DNA of 64,000 bases from an uncultured Celeribacter sp. (GTDB lineage Bacteria; Pseudomonadota; Alphaproteobacteria; Rhodobacterales; Rhodobacteraceae). The number at the start of each line of letters is the position of its first letter. Within the stretch, counting starts at the first letter, position 1. The position numbers and the translations under genes are program-made. The notes under the pieces were generated by a model. It was given only the letters and a program-made list of their open reading frames with translations. It made no database searches and was not told the origin of the DNA. Location: contig NZ_OY780935.1 of NCBI RefSeq assembly GCF_963675965.1, positions 876,001 to 940,000 on the forward strand. Direction: 5' to 3'. Shown here one piece after another: positions 41,172-50,241 of the stretch.

Positions 41172-43727
41172 ATGAAAGACACAGCGCCCCAAACGATTTA
41201 TCTCAAGGATTATCAGCCACCTCATCATTGGGTGCGCGATGTGCATTTGACCTTTCGTCTGGCGCCGACCAGCACCCGGGTGCTGTCAAAGATCACCTTT
41301 GTTCCCAATGCTGAAACCCCCGGCGACCTGATCCTCGACGGCGAAGACCTGTCTTTGATTGCCGTCGCGGTAAATGAGGCGATTGTACCCTATGAGGTGA
41401 CGGACCATCACCTGATCATCCGCTCAGGCGACCTGCCCGCCGCCCCTTTCACCTTTGAGGCCGAAGTCGAGATCTCGCCCGAAACCAATACGGCACTTGA
41501 GGGGCTTTACATGTCCAATGGCATGTATTGCACGCAATGCGAGGCCGAAGGGTTCCGCAAGATCACCTATTACCCCGACCGCCCCGATGTGATGGCGCCT
41601 TTCAGCGTCCGGATCGAAAGCGATCTCCCAGTCCTGCTGTCCAACGGCAATCCCGGCGCGCAGGGCGATGGCTTTGCCGAATGGCACGATCCCTGGCCGA
41701 AACCCTCCTATCTGTTTGCGCTGGTGGCGGGCCAGCTTGTCAATTACCCGGACAGCTTCACCACAAAGTCCGGCAAGGATGTCGCTCTGAACATCTGGGT
41801 CCGCCCAGGCGACGAGGACAAATGCGCCTTCGGCATGCAAGCGCTCAAGAAGTCCATGAAATGGGACGAAGACACCTATGGCCGTGAATACGATCTGGAT
41901 ATCTTCAATATCGTCGCCGTCGATGACTTCAACATGGGCGCGATGGAAAACAAGGGACTGAACGTCTTCAATTCCTCTTGTGTTCTGGCCTCGCAATCCA
42001 CCTCGACCGATGCCAATTTCGAACGCATCGAAGGCATCATCGCCCATGAATATTTTCACAATTGGACCGGCAACCGTATCACCTGCCGCGACTGGTTTCA
42101 GCTCTGCCTGAAAGAGGGCCTGACCGTCTATCGCGATCAGATGTTTTCGGGCGACATGCGCAGCCATGCGGTCAAGCGGATTGAGGAAGTTCTAACACTG
42201 CGGGCCCGCCAGTTCCGCGAAGACAACGGCCCGCTGGCGCATCCGGTGCGCCCCGAAAGCTTTGTCGAGATCAACAATTTCTACACCGCCACCGTCTATG
42301 AAAAAGGTGCGGAAATCATCGGGATGCTGCGCCGGCTACTGGGCGATGAGGCCTATTACAAAGGCTGCAACCTCTATTTCGAACGCCATGACGGGCAGGC
42401 TGTCACCATCGAAGACTGGCTGAAAGCCTTCGAAGACGCCACGGGCCGGGACCTGAGCCAGTTCAAAAACTGGTATGCGCAGGCCGGCACCCCGCGGCTG
42501 AAACTCCGCGAAAGCTGGGAGGACGGCTGCCTGACCCTGACATTCGCGCAAACGACACCGCCGACACCGGGGCAAAGCAACAAGACCCCGCAGGTCATTC
42601 CGATCGCGGTCGGGCTGATCGGGCCAAACGGCGACGAGGTGGTGCCAACGCAGGTTCTGGAGATGACGGAAGCAGAGCAGAGCTTCCGGTTCGAAGGCCT
42701 GGGGGCACGGCCTGTCGCCTCTGTGCTGCGCGACTTTTCCGCCCCGGTTATTCTGGACCGGGAGATGGACGCCGAGACCCGCGCCTTTTTGCTGGCCCAT
42801 GACATCGACCCGTTCCAGAAATGGGAAATGGGCCGCATGCTGGCCAAGGATACGCTGATCGCGATGATCGTGGACGACACGCCCCCGGCCGAAGATTTTC
42901 TCGATGCCATCAAAACCGTGTTGACCGATGACAGCCTCGATCCGGCCTTCCGTGCGCTCACGCTGGGGCTGCCGTCTCAGGACGATCTGGCGCAGACATT
43001 GGCGGATGGCGGTGTCATTCCCGATCCGCAGAAAATCTATGACGCGCGCCAATCCCTGCGCCGCATTCTGGCCGATCACTTGCAGGACCTTCTGCCCAAA
43101 CTGTTTTCGGACAATGATGCTGGCGCCTTTGTGCCCGATGCGGAGGGCTCGGGCAAACGCAGCCTGCGCCTGTCGGCCCTGTCGCTGCTGACCCTGCGCG
43201 ATGACGGACAGGCCGCCCGCGCGCTTTTTGCCAGCGCCGACAATATGACCGAACAGGCCGGCAGCCTTCAGGCGCTGTTGTCCGCCGGGCTGGGCAAGGC
43301 CGAACTGGCCGCCTTTGCCGAGCAGTGGAAAGACGACCGTCTGGTCATGGACAAATGGTTCATGATGCAGGTGAGCCTCGCCGCGCCGGATAAAACCGCC
43401 GCCACAGCCGACGCGTTGAGCGCGCATCCCGCCTTCACGCTCAAGAATCCGAACCGGTTCCGTGCGGTCTTTGGTGCGCTCTCGGGCAACCATGCGGGTT
43501 TCCATTATCGCGACGGGAAATCCTACAGGCTGCTGGCCGATCAGTTGATCGCCCTCGACAAGCTGAACCCGCAAACCACGGCCCGGCTGTCGGGTGCCTT
43601 TGAGACATGGAAACGCTATGATGCCGATCGTCAGGAGATGATCAAAGCCGAGCTGGAACGGATCAAAGCCACAGCCGGCCTGTCGCGCGACACAACGGAA
43701 ATGGTGACACGCATTCTCGGCGTATGA
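41172..43727 (+). CDS. pepN: Aminopeptidase N (M1 family)
   Basis: Zinc aminopeptidase of 851 residues that trims N-terminal residues from peptides. Zinc site HEYFHNWTGNRITC with the third ligand Glu in LKEGLTVYRD, exopeptidase motif MGAMENKGLNVF, and the typical C-terminal helical domain (ending SRDTTEMVTRILGV) show the E. coli-type PepN. AAAGG precedes the ATG. No signal peptide is present, so it is cytoplasmic. Confidence 0.97.
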   Translation: MKDTAPQTIYLKDYQPPHHWVRDVHLTFRLAPTSTRVLSKITFVPNAETPGDLILDGEDLSLIAVAVNEAIVPYEVTDHHLIIRSGDLPAAPFTFEAEVEISPETNTALEGLYMSNGMYCTQCEAEGFRKITYYPDRPDVMAPFSVRIESDLPVLLSNGNPGAQGDGFAEWHDPWPKPSYLFALVAGQLVNYPDSFTTKSGKDVALNIWVRPGDEDKCAFGMQALKKSMKWDEDTYGREYDLDIFNIVAVDDFNMGAMENKGLNVFNSSCVLASQSTSTDANFERIEGIIAHEYFHNWTGNRITCRDWFQLCLKEGLTVYRDQMFSGDMRSHAVKRIEEVLTLRARQFREDNGPLAHPVRPESFVEINNFYTATVYEKGAEIIGMLRRLLGDEAYYKGCNLYFERHDGQAVTIEDWLKAFEDATGRDLSQFKNWYAQAGTPRLKLRESWEDGCLTLTFAQTTPPTPGQSNKTPQVIPIAVGLIGPNGDEVVPTQVLEMTEAEQSFRFEGLGARPVASVLRDFSAPVILDREMDAETRAFLLAHDIDPFQKWEMGRMLAKDTLIAMIVDDTPPAEDFLDAIKTVLTDDSLDPAFRALTLGLPSQDDLAQTLADGGVIPDPQKIYDARQSLRRILADHLQDLLPKLFSDNDAGAFVPDAEGSGKRSLRLSALSLLTLRDDGQAARALFASADNMTEQAGSLQALLSAGLGKAELAAFAEQWKDDRLVMDKWFMMQVSLAAPDKTAATADALSAHPAFTLKNPNRFRAVFGALSGNHAGFHYRDGKSYRLLADQLIALDKLNPQTTARLSGAFETWKRYDADRQEMIKAELERIKATAGLSRDTTEMVTRILGV

Positions 43728-43740
43728 GGTCCATCGCAAA

Positions 43741-43765
43741 CAACAGCCCCGCTGTGGGGCTGTTG
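43741..43765 (+). terminator. Hairpin after pepN
   Basis: A ten-base perfect stem (43741-43750 with 43756-43765, loop GCTGT) 13 bases after the pepN stop. No T-run follows, so it is perhaps a weak terminator or mRNA 3' stabiliser. Confidence 0.6.
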
Positions 43766-43921
43766 TCGCAAACATAACAAGAAGTTGACCTTCCCTCAGA
43801 CCTGCGCGGCAGACAAAGGGATGGATTGTCACATTCCATTAACGCAATATTATGTCATGATGTACTGAACGCGCGACTTAAATCGATCATTTCCATTTTA
43901 CCAGACAGGGAAACCTATCCA

Positions 43922-44392
43922 ATGCGTAAGCTCCTCCTCTCGACCGTGATCGCTGCTGTAACCGCGACCGGGGCCGCCACTGGCGCCTTCGCGCAATCCC
44001 CCTCGGATGTGGCCAGTGCCCGCCGCGCCTATTTCAACCTGATCGGCTTTGAAATGGCGACGCTCGGCGGCATGGCCCGCGGCAATATCGACTATGACGC
44101 AGATGCGGCTAGCCAATCGGCCAGCGATCTGATGAGCATTGCCAGCTTGCACAGAGCAGATTATTTCGCCGCAGGCACTTCGAACGAAGATCTTGCCGGT
44201 GAAACCCGTGCCCTGCCCGCCATCTGGGACGACATGGACGGTTTTCAGGAAAAAGGCATGGCCTTCTACGAAGCCGTGGTCAACCTGAACGAAGTGGCCG
44301 GCAACGGCCTGGACGCGCTGCGCCCCGCCGTGGGCCAGCTCGGCGGCACATGTAAAGCTTGCCACGACGATTTCCGTGCCAAAGACTTTTGA
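43922..44392 (+). CDS. Cytochrome c' (periplasmic, four-helix)
   Basis: A 156-residue exported cytochrome with a signal peptide (ending GAATGAFAQ) and a single C-terminal heme motif CKACHDDFRAKDF, the arrangement of class II cytochrome c'. Family members bind NO or act in electron transfer. The ATG at 43922 places a normal signal peptide; upstream frame is not used. It is followed 26 bases later by a b561 gene, a pairing known in many proteobacteria. Confidence 0.92.
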   Translation: MRKLLLSTVIAAVTATGAATGAFAQSPSDVASARRAYFNLIGFEMATLGGMARGNIDYDADAASQSASDLMSIASLHRADYFAAGTSNEDLAGETRALPAIWDDMDGFQEKGMAFYEAVVNLNEVAGNGLDALRPAVGQLGGTCKACHDDFRAKDF

Positions 44393-44418
44393 TCCCTTCA
44401 AAGGTGAAAGGCGCCGAA

Positions 44419-45018
44419 ATGCCGGAGCAACTTGAGAAAATCTACATGTGGGATCCGGTTGTCCGGGTCCTGCACTGGGCGCTTGTTCTTGCCTTCACCG
44501 CCGCTTGGGGGTTGGGCAAGTTCGGTCCAGACATCATGACCCTGCATTTCTATGCGGGCTACACGGTGGCCGGCATCGTTGCTCTGCGCATTCTCTGGGG
44601 CTTTCTGGGGACCAGCACGGCCCGCTTTGCGCGCTTTGTCAAAGGCCCTGGAAAGATCGTTGCCTACGCCCGGACGCTGCCCTCAAGCAAACCGTCCTAC
44701 AGCTACGGTCACAACCCGGTCGGCGCGCTGTTCGTGGTCGGGGTTCTGATCGTGCTGGCGATGCAGGTCGCCAGCGGCCTTCTGGCCGATCCCGAGGATT
44801 TCATCAATGTCGGGCCGCTGGCGCAATATGTGTCCAGTGAGACCGCCCGCAAGGCGCTGTCCCTGCATGAACCGCTCTCGACACTGCTGCTGCTTATGGT
44901 CCTGGGCCATATCGCGGCGATCCTGTGGTACAAGCGGCGCAAGCACGAAAATCTCGTGACACCGATGATCACCGGCTACGCCAAGCTTCCGCCAGAGTCC
45001 CGCCCGGACCGCGACTGA
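44419..45018 (+). CDS. Cytochrome b561-family membrane protein
   Basis: A 199-residue protein with four helices and the di-heme histidines of the bacterial b561 family: VVRVLHWALVLAF (His in helix 1), MTLHFYAGYTVAG (helix 2) and LSLHEPLSTLLLLMVLGHIAAIL (helix 4). It is probably the membrane electron donor to the cytochrome c' in the same operon. The ATG at 44419 has GAAAGG in front; an upstream open start would overlap the c' gene. Confidence 0.9.
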   Translation: MPEQLEKIYMWDPVVRVLHWALVLAFTAAWGLGKFGPDIMTLHFYAGYTVAGIVALRILWGFLGTSTARFARFVKGPGKIVAYARTLPSSKPSYSYGHNPVGALFVVGVLIVLAMQVASGLLADPEDFINVGPLAQYVSSETARKALSLHEPLSTLLLLMVLGHIAAILWYKRRKHENLVTPMITGYAKLPPESRPDRD

Positions 45019-45038
45019 GCCCTTTCAAACACACTGAA

Positions 45039-45068
45039 AAGGCGTCCGGCAAGGGCGCCTTATTTTTT
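45039..45068 (+). terminator. Intrinsic terminator after cytochrome b561
   Basis: Stem AAGGCG/CGCCTT (45039-45044 with 45056-45061) with an 11-base loop and a tail of six T. It closes the cytochrome operon ahead of the leftward Lrp genes. Confidence 0.75.
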
Positions 45069-45080
45069 GCAAGACTTGTT

Positions 45081-45536
45081 CTACAAAGGCCCGGGCCGGC
45101 GTTCTTCGGACAGCACCACATTGGCCTCGACATTCCCCACGCCCGGGAGCGTCATGATCCGGCGGCGGAGCACCCGTTCGAAGTCGGGCAGATCCTGTGC
45201 CACGACGCGCAGGCGGTAGTCGAAAAGGCCCAGAACGTGCTGCACCGTCTGCACCTCGGGAATGGCGCGCACGGCGCGTTCGAAATCATCAAGGCTCACC
45301 CGGCCCTTGGTCGCCAGTTTAACCCCAAGAAACACAGTCACGCCAAACCCCAGCGCCTCAAGATCCAGATCGACCCTGCGCGCGCCGAAAACACCGGCCT
45401 CCCGCAGCCGTTTGATCCGCCGCCATGTGGCCGGCTGCGACAGCCCGAAGGCACGCCCCAGCGCCCCCGCCGATTGCGTTGCATCCTCGGAAAGCCTGCG
45501 GATGAGATCGCGGTCAATGTCGTCGAGATCGATCAT
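45081..45536 (-). CDS. Lrp/AsnC-family transcriptional regulator
   Basis: A 151-residue regulator with an N-terminal winged helix (LIRRLSEDATQSAGALGRAFGLSQPATWRRIKRL) and a C-terminal RAM ligand-binding domain. It is a tandem neighbour of a second Lrp/AsnC gene ten bases upstream. Effector is unknown; amino acids are usual. It shares only family-level similarity with its neighbour, so the pair may act as hetero-oligomers or on different targets. Confidence 0.93.
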   Translation of the reverse strand: MIDLDDIDRDLIRRLSEDATQSAGALGRAFGLSQPATWRRIKRLREAGVFGARRVDLDLEALGFGVTVFLGVKLATKGRVSLDDFERAVRAIPEVQTVQHVLGLFDYRLRVVAQDLPDFERVLRRRIMTLPGVGNVEANVVLSEERRPGPL

Positions 45537-45546
45537 GATACCCTCC

Positions 45547-46005
45547 TCACAGCGGCACCGACTGGCTGTCTTTGATGGTGGCGACCTGCATCAGCGCTTC
45601 GATGTCGGTCATATGTGGCAAGGTCAGGATCTTGTCGCGGTAGATCCGCTGATAATCCGCCAGATCGCGCGCAATCACCAACAGCCGCGCATCCACGCGC
45701 CCCAGAAAGGTGCCGATGTTGATCACCTCCGGCACCTCGCGCGCGGCAGCGATGAATTCGTCAAAGGCGCGCGGCTCGGTCTTGTCCAGCGTGATCCGCA
45801 GGCTGACCTCAACTGCATAGCCCAGAGCGCGCCAATCGACCTCTTCGCGGATCGCGCTGACGATGCCACCCGCCCGCATCCGTTCCAACCGCCGGGTAAA
45901 GGTGGCAGGTGTCACCCCAGCCCGTTCGGCCAGTTCCGCCGCCGGGGCTGCAGGGTCTGCCTGCAACTGTCGCAAGATCCGGCGATCAGCATCATCTGTC
46001 TGCAT
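45547..46005 (-). CDS. Lrp/AsnC-family transcriptional regulator, divergent from ilvC
   Basis: A 152-residue protein with helix-turn-helix LQADPAAPAAELAERAGVTPATFTRRLERM and a RAM domain. It is transcribed away from ilvC across a 151-base A/T-rich gap that contains a palindrome, the classical arrangement for an Lrp-type regulator controlling its neighbour. Control of branched-chain amino acid synthesis is a reasonable inference. Confidence 0.93.
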   Translation of the reverse strand: MQTDDADRRILRQLQADPAAPAAELAERAGVTPATFTRRLERMRAGGIVSAIREEVDWRALGYAVEVSLRITLDKTEPRAFDEFIAAAREVPEVINIGTFLGRVDARLLVIARDLADYQRIYRDKILTLPHMTDIEALMQVATIKDSQSVPL

Positions 46006-46068
46006 GATTTCATCTCATACATTAAATTTGGAGAATGATTTTTAATATATATCTGCGATTTTTACGAA

Positions 46069-46083
46069 ATTTGCAAAGCAAAT
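46069..46083. promoter_or_regulatory. Palindrome ATTTGC-AAA-GCAAAT between Lrp gene and ilvC
   Basis: Perfect six-base arms with a three-base centre, in an unusually A/T-rich part (46010-46100) of an otherwise GC-rich window. Lrp proteins prefer such A/T-centred 15-base dyads, so this is a candidate autoregulatory/ilvC operator. Confidence 0.5.
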
Positions 46084-46156
46084 GACATGATAATGCGAGA
46101 TAAATCCCCCGACACGAAAGTGCCTCTATTCAGACTATGTAAAGGGAGCGCCCACC

Positions 46157-47179
46157 ATGCGCGTTTATTACGATCGCGATTGCGATGTGAACATCATCAA
46201 AGACAAAAAAGTTGCCATTCTCGGCTACGGCTCGCAGGGCCACGCCCACGCGCTGAACCTGCGCGACTCCGGTGCGAAAAATCTCGTGGTGGCACTGCGC
46301 GAAGGCTCCCCCTCCGCCAAGAAAGCCGAAGCCGAAGGCCTTCAGGTCATGGGCATCGCCGAAGCAGCCGCATGGTGTGACGTCATCATGTTCACCATGC
46401 CCGATGAACTTCAGGCCGAGACCTACAAGAAATACGTCCACGACAACCTCAAAGAAGGCTCCGCAATTGCCTTTGCGCACGGTCTGAACGTGCATTTCGG
46501 CCTGATCGAGCCGAAACCGGGCGTTGACGTGATCATGATGGCGCCGAAAGGCCCGGGTCACACCGTGCGCGGCGAATATACCAAAGGCGGTGGCGTGCCC
46601 TGCCTCGTGGCTGTTGACACCGACGCCACCGGCAAAGCGCTGGAAATCGGCCTGTCCTACTGTTCCGCCATCGGTGGCGGTCGTTCGGGTATCATCGAAA
46701 CCAACTTCCGCGAAGAGTGTGAAACCGACCTCTTCGGCGAACAGGCCGTGCTCTGCGGCGGTCTCGTCGAACTGATCCGTTGCGGGTTCGAAACCCTGGT
46801 CGAAGCCGGTTACGCCCCGGAAATGGCCTATTTCGAATGTCTGCACGAGGTGAAACTGATCGTGGACCTGATCTATGAAGGCGGCATCGCGAACATGGAT
46901 TACTCCATCTCCAACACCGCCGAATACGGTCAATACGTCACCGGCCCGCGCATCCTGCCCTACGAGCAGACCAAGAAAGCGATGAAAGAGGTGCTCTCGG
47001 ACATCCAACAAGGTAAATTCGTGCGTGACTTCATGCTGGAAAACGCCGTTGGTCAGCCGACACTCAAAGCATCCCGTCGCGCCAACGACGAACACCTCAT
47101 CGAGGAAACCGGCGCGAAACTGCGCGGTATGATGCCCTGGATCACCGCCGGCAAAATGGTCGACAAAGAGCGCAACTAA
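46157..47179 (+). CDS. ilvC: Ketol-acid reductoisomerase (NADP+), class I
   Basis: Second step of isoleucine/valine synthesis. The 340-residue short (class I) form. NADPH fold AILGYGSQGHAHALNLRDSG, metal-binding segments LFGEQAVLCGGLVELI and ECLHEVKLIVDLIYEGG, and the usual N-terminal MRVYYDRDCD. AAAGGGAG precedes the ATG by eight bases. Its leader shows no attenuator peptide that I could find. Confidence 0.97.
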   Translation: MRVYYDRDCDVNIIKDKKVAILGYGSQGHAHALNLRDSGAKNLVVALREGSPSAKKAEAEGLQVMGIAEAAAWCDVIMFTMPDELQAETYKKYVHDNLKEGSAIAFAHGLNVHFGLIEPKPGVDVIMMAPKGPGHTVRGEYTKGGGVPCLVAVDTDATGKALEIGLSYCSAIGGGRSGIIETNFREECETDLFGEQAVLCGGLVELIRCGFETLVEAGYAPEMAYFECLHEVKLIVDLIYEGGIANMDYSISNTAEYGQYVTGPRILPYEQTKKAMKEVLSDIQQGKFVRDFMLENAVGQPTLKASRRANDEHLIEETGAKLRGMMPWITAGKMVDKERN

Positions 47180-47218
47180 ACGCGCAGGCGAACCGCTCTG
47201 CACACGGCAGACAGATCG

Positions 47219-47246
47219 AGGCCCCGGCGATTTGCCGGGGCCTTTG
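47219..47246 (+). terminator. Terminator of ilvC
   Basis: A ten-base perfect GC-rich stem (47219-47228 with 47234-47243, loop GATTT) ending in TTTGT, 40 bases after the ilvC stop. Confidence 0.8.
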
Positions 47247-47357
47247 TCGTTCAGAGCGCCACGCCGCCCCCTGCGACATCGGCGCCGCATGAGAAGCAAG
47301 ACACCATCTTGCGCTATGCCGCCATTCCTGCGCAGTCTGCAGACAAAGGAGCCCGAC

Positions 47358-47756
47358 ATGACAGATCATCACGACGACCATATCCCTGCCGACCTGACCC
47401 CGGAAAACGAAGACCAGATTCAGGCCGAACGCGCGCGGATGTTCACCTTTGGCTTCTGGAAAAGCCTGCTGAAGGGGCAGGAAGGCATGGGGGACACCTT
47501 CTGGGCGGGCAACTACCTTGCCGCGCTGCTTTTCATGCCGGTCTACATTGTCATTCTCGCCATTCCACCGCTTTATCCGGTGATGCCGGTCGCATTCGTG
47601 CTGTTCGGGGTCTACCTTCTGGCTGTGGCCCGCGCCGTCTGGCTGGCAAAGCCCAAAGGTCCTTCAGGCATGGGGATTAAGCTGCTCGGCGTGATCTGGA
47701 CCCTGATGAACGCGGCCTCTGTCATGGCCGTCTCGCCGTTTACCGCCGGTCAGTGA
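47358..47756 (+). CDS. Predicted membrane protein, unknown function
   Basis: A 132-residue protein. Acidic/His-rich N-terminus (MTDHHDDHIPADLTPENEDQ), then two or three hydrophobic helices (about 54-90 and 105-122). AAAGGAG precedes the ATG at 47358. No catalytic motif or family recognised. It is alone between two terminators, so probably a single-gene unit. Confidence 0.7.
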   Translation: MTDHHDDHIPADLTPENEDQIQAERARMFTFGFWKSLLKGQEGMGDTFWAGNYLAALLFMPVYIVILAIPPLYPVMPVAFVLFGVYLLAVARAVWLAKPKGPSGMGIKLLGVIWTLMNAASVMAVSPFTAGQ

Positions 47757-47783
47757 GGCAGGGCGGACGATGCGGAGATGCGA

Positions 47784-47809
47784 AAAGGGCGGCATTCTGG
47801 CCGCCCTTT
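47784..47809. terminator. Bidirectional terminator between the membrane protein gene and glmM
   Basis: A ten-base perfect stem (47784-47793 with 47800-47809, loop of six) with A and T tracts on the two sides, in the convergent gap. Confidence 0.85.
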
Positions 47810-47849
47810 CTTTGTCTGCAGGAAACTATGATTGGCCGCGTGCAATGCC

Positions 47850-49196
47850 TCAGCGCGTCGCCTTCTCTACGGCTTCGACAACCGAGTCGACTGCCGCGTT
47901 CAAAACCTCCTCATCGACGCTTTCTGCCATCACCCGGATCAGCGGCTCGGTCCCGGATTTGCGGATAAGCAGGCGGCCGTTGCCGGTCAGTTTGGTCTCC
48001 GCATCCGCAATGGCGGCTTTGACCTGCGCCTCATCGAGGGGCTTTTGCCCGGTGCTGTAGCGCACATTCTTCAACAGCTGCGGCACGGGTTCGAACACCC
48101 GGGTCAGCTCGGACGCCTTCTGGCCGGTCTCGACCATGGCCGCAAGGAACTGCAGCCCGGCCAAAAGCCCGTCGCCGGTGGTGGCATAATCGGTCATCAC
48201 GATATGTCCGGACTGCTCGCCCCCCAGATTGAAGCCCCCCGCGCGCATCCGTTCGACAACATAGCGGTCCCCCACCGCCGTGCGTTCAAGCCGCAGGCCC
48301 TGCCCCTCCAGAAAGCGCTCAAGACCAAGGTTCGACATCACCGTCGCAACCAGCGCGCCGCCAGCCAGCCGATCCTGCGCGGCCCAGCGCTGCGCCATCA
48401 GGCCCATCAGCTGATCTCCATCCGCCACAGCGCCGGTTTCATCGAGGATCATCACCCGATCCGCATCGCCATCCAGACAAATGCCGACATCGGCGCCATG
48501 TTCCACCACAGCTGCGGCGGCCGTGTCCACATGGGTCGAGCCGCAGTTGTCATTGATGTTGCGCCCGTTCGGTTGCGTGCCGATTTCGATCACATCGGCG
48601 CCCAGTTCCCAAAGCACCTCTGGCGCGGTGCGATAGGCGGCCCCATGGGCGCAATCGATCACCACCTTGAGCCCCTGCAGCGACAGCCCGCGCGGCAGGG
48701 TGCCTTTGACACGTTCGTTATAGCGAAAACGTCCATCATCAATGCGTTTCGCCCGACCTATGTTTTCCGCCTGCGCGGCTTCAACACCCTCTTCCATCAT
48801 CGCTTCGATGGTGCTTTCGGCCTCATCGGACAGCTTGAAACCATCAGGGCCAAAGAACTTAATGCCATTGTCCGAGGCCGGATTGTGCGAGGCGGAAATC
48901 ATCACCCCCACGTCAGCCCGCATGGAGGTGGTCAGCATCCCCACCGCCGGTGTCGGAACCGGCCCGAGCAGGAACACATTCATCCCGGTCGAAGTGAACC
49001 CCGCCGTCATCGCGGTTTCGAACATATAGCCGGACAGCCGCGTGTCCTTGCCGATCACCACCCGGTGTTCGCGCGAACTGTCGCGGCGGAAATAGCGCCC
49101 GGCGGCGGCCCCGAGCTTCAGAGCCATTTCTGCCGTCATCGGATAGCTGTTGGCGCGTCCGCGCACGCCATCGGTTCCAAAGAATTTACGCGTCAT
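47850..49196 (-). CDS. glmM: Phosphoglucosamine mutase
   Basis: Converts glucosamine-6-phosphate to glucosamine-1-phosphate, the step between GlmS and GlmU, both also in this window. Evidence is FFGTDGVRGRAN, the phosphoserine loop MISASHNPASDNGIKFFG, the metal loop CLDGDADRVMIL and the C-terminal phosphate site IRKSGTEPLIRVMAE. ATG 49196 gives 448 residues, the usual length; the start lies within the end of folP. It is the last gene of folB-folP-glmM. Confidence 0.97.
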   Translation of the reverse strand: MTRKFFGTDGVRGRANSYPMTAEMALKLGAAAGRYFRRDSSREHRVVIGKDTRLSGYMFETAMTAGFTSTGMNVFLLGPVPTPAVGMLTTSMRADVGVMISASHNPASDNGIKFFGPDGFKLSDEAESTIEAMMEEGVEAAQAENIGRAKRIDDGRFRYNERVKGTLPRGLSLQGLKVVIDCAHGAAYRTAPEVLWELGADVIEIGTQPNGRNINDNCGSTHVDTAAAAVVEHGADVGICLDGDADRVMILDETGAVADGDQLMGLMAQRWAAQDRLAGGALVATVMSNLGLERFLEGQGLRLERTAVGDRYVVERMRAGGFNLGGEQSGHIVMTDYATTGDGLLAGLQFLAAMVETGQKASELTRVFEPVPQLLKNVRYSTGQKPLDEAQVKAAIADAETKLTGNGRLLIRKSGTEPLIRVMAESVDEEVLNAAVDSVVEAVEKATR

Positions 49197-50241
49197 CTGC
49201 TTGTTCCCTGTTAAATTCCTTGTCAAATTTCATGCCCTGCGTCACCGCCGACCACAGCGCAAGCGCCTGTCTCGTCTCGGCCACATCATGCACCCTGAGG
49301 ATCTGAACCCCGGCCCCGACCGCGGCCTGCGCAACGGCAATCGATCCGGGGGCACGGTCGCGCGTCGCGGTGGCGCCCCCAAGCGTGCCGATAAACCCTT
49401 TGCGCGACACCCCCAGCAGGATCGCGCAACCCAGCGCATGAAACAGCGAAATCCGCTGCAACAACGCCAGATTATGTGCGAGCGTCTTGCCAAATCCGAT
49501 GCCCGGGTCGACCACGACTGCGCCACGTGCAATGCCAGCGGCCTCGGCCATACGGATGCGGTCTTCCAGAAAGTCATACACATCCAGCAGGACGTTGTCA
49601 TACTGCGGCGCGGCCTGCATCACCTCAGGATCGCCCTGCGCATGCATCAGGCAGACCGGCGCGGCGCGCGCAGCACAAAGCGGCGCAATATCCGGATCAT
49701 GGGTGAAGGCGTAAACGTCATTGACCAGATCGGCCCCGGCCTCAAGCGCGGCGGCAGCCACGGGGGCTTTGCGCGTGTCGATCGAGATCGGCACCGGACT
49801 GCCGGCACGGATGGCCGCGATCGCTGCCGCCGTGCGGGAAATCTCTGTTTTGACCGAAACATACTCCGCCCCCGGACGGGTGCTCTCGCCACCAATGTCG
49901 AGCATATCCGCCCCGGCATCGACCATTTCCTGAGCGTGGCGCAGCGCCTTCTCCGGGGCCTCAAACAGCCCGCCATCGGAAAAGCTGTCCGGGGTCACAT
50001 TAAGGATGCCCATGATATTGGGGCGGCTCAGAACCAACCCGGCAACAGGCGCGCGCGGCGCTGTCAGCCTCTGCCGCACCGTATCGGGCAGAGCCTCAGC
50101 CGCCACGATCTGCGGCGCAGCCCGCCGTGAGAGAACCTCGACGCGATCAAACCACGCCCAGCCCCCCGCCAGCGTGAAAGCCCCATCAGGGCGCGCCGGA
50201 TCGGTGGAGGGGATCGGCCTGTAATAAAGCTGATCGGTCAT
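49186..50241 (-). CDS. folP: Dihydropteroate synthase with an N-terminal extension
   Basis: Joins 4-aminobenzoate to dihydropterin pyrophosphate in folate synthesis. The core begins near residue 75 with MGILNVTPDSFSDGGLF, and has DIGGESTRPGA, ISIDTRKAPVAA, LVNDVYAFTHD and DPGIGFGKTLAHN. At 351 residues it is some 70 longer than E. coli FolP. The extra N-terminal part is not assigned and seems common in this lineage. Start overlaps the folB stop by four bases. Confidence 0.95.
   Translation of the reverse strand: MTDQLYYRPIPSTDPARPDGAFTLAGGWAWFDRVEVLSRRAAPQIVAAEALPDTVRQRLTAPRAPVAGLVLSRPNIMGILNVTPDSFSDGGLFEAPEKALRHAQEMVDAGADMLDIGGESTRPGAEYVSVKTEISRTAAAIAAIRAGSPVPISIDTRKAPVAAAALEAGADLVNDVYAFTHDPDIAPLCAARAAPVCLMHAQGDPEVMQAAPQYDNVLLDVYDFLEDRIRMAEAAGIARGAVVVDPGIGFGKTLAHNLALLQRISLFHALGCAILLGVSRKGFIGTLGGATATRDRAPGSIAVAQAAVGAGVQILRVHDVAETRQALALWSAVTQGMKFDKEFNREQADDA

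Noticed and set aside
46006..46156. T-box or leader-peptide attenuator ahead of ilvC
   Set aside because: I found no T-box core sequence and no short frame rich in Ile/Val/Leu codons before ilvC; an Lrp-type operator explains the gap better.
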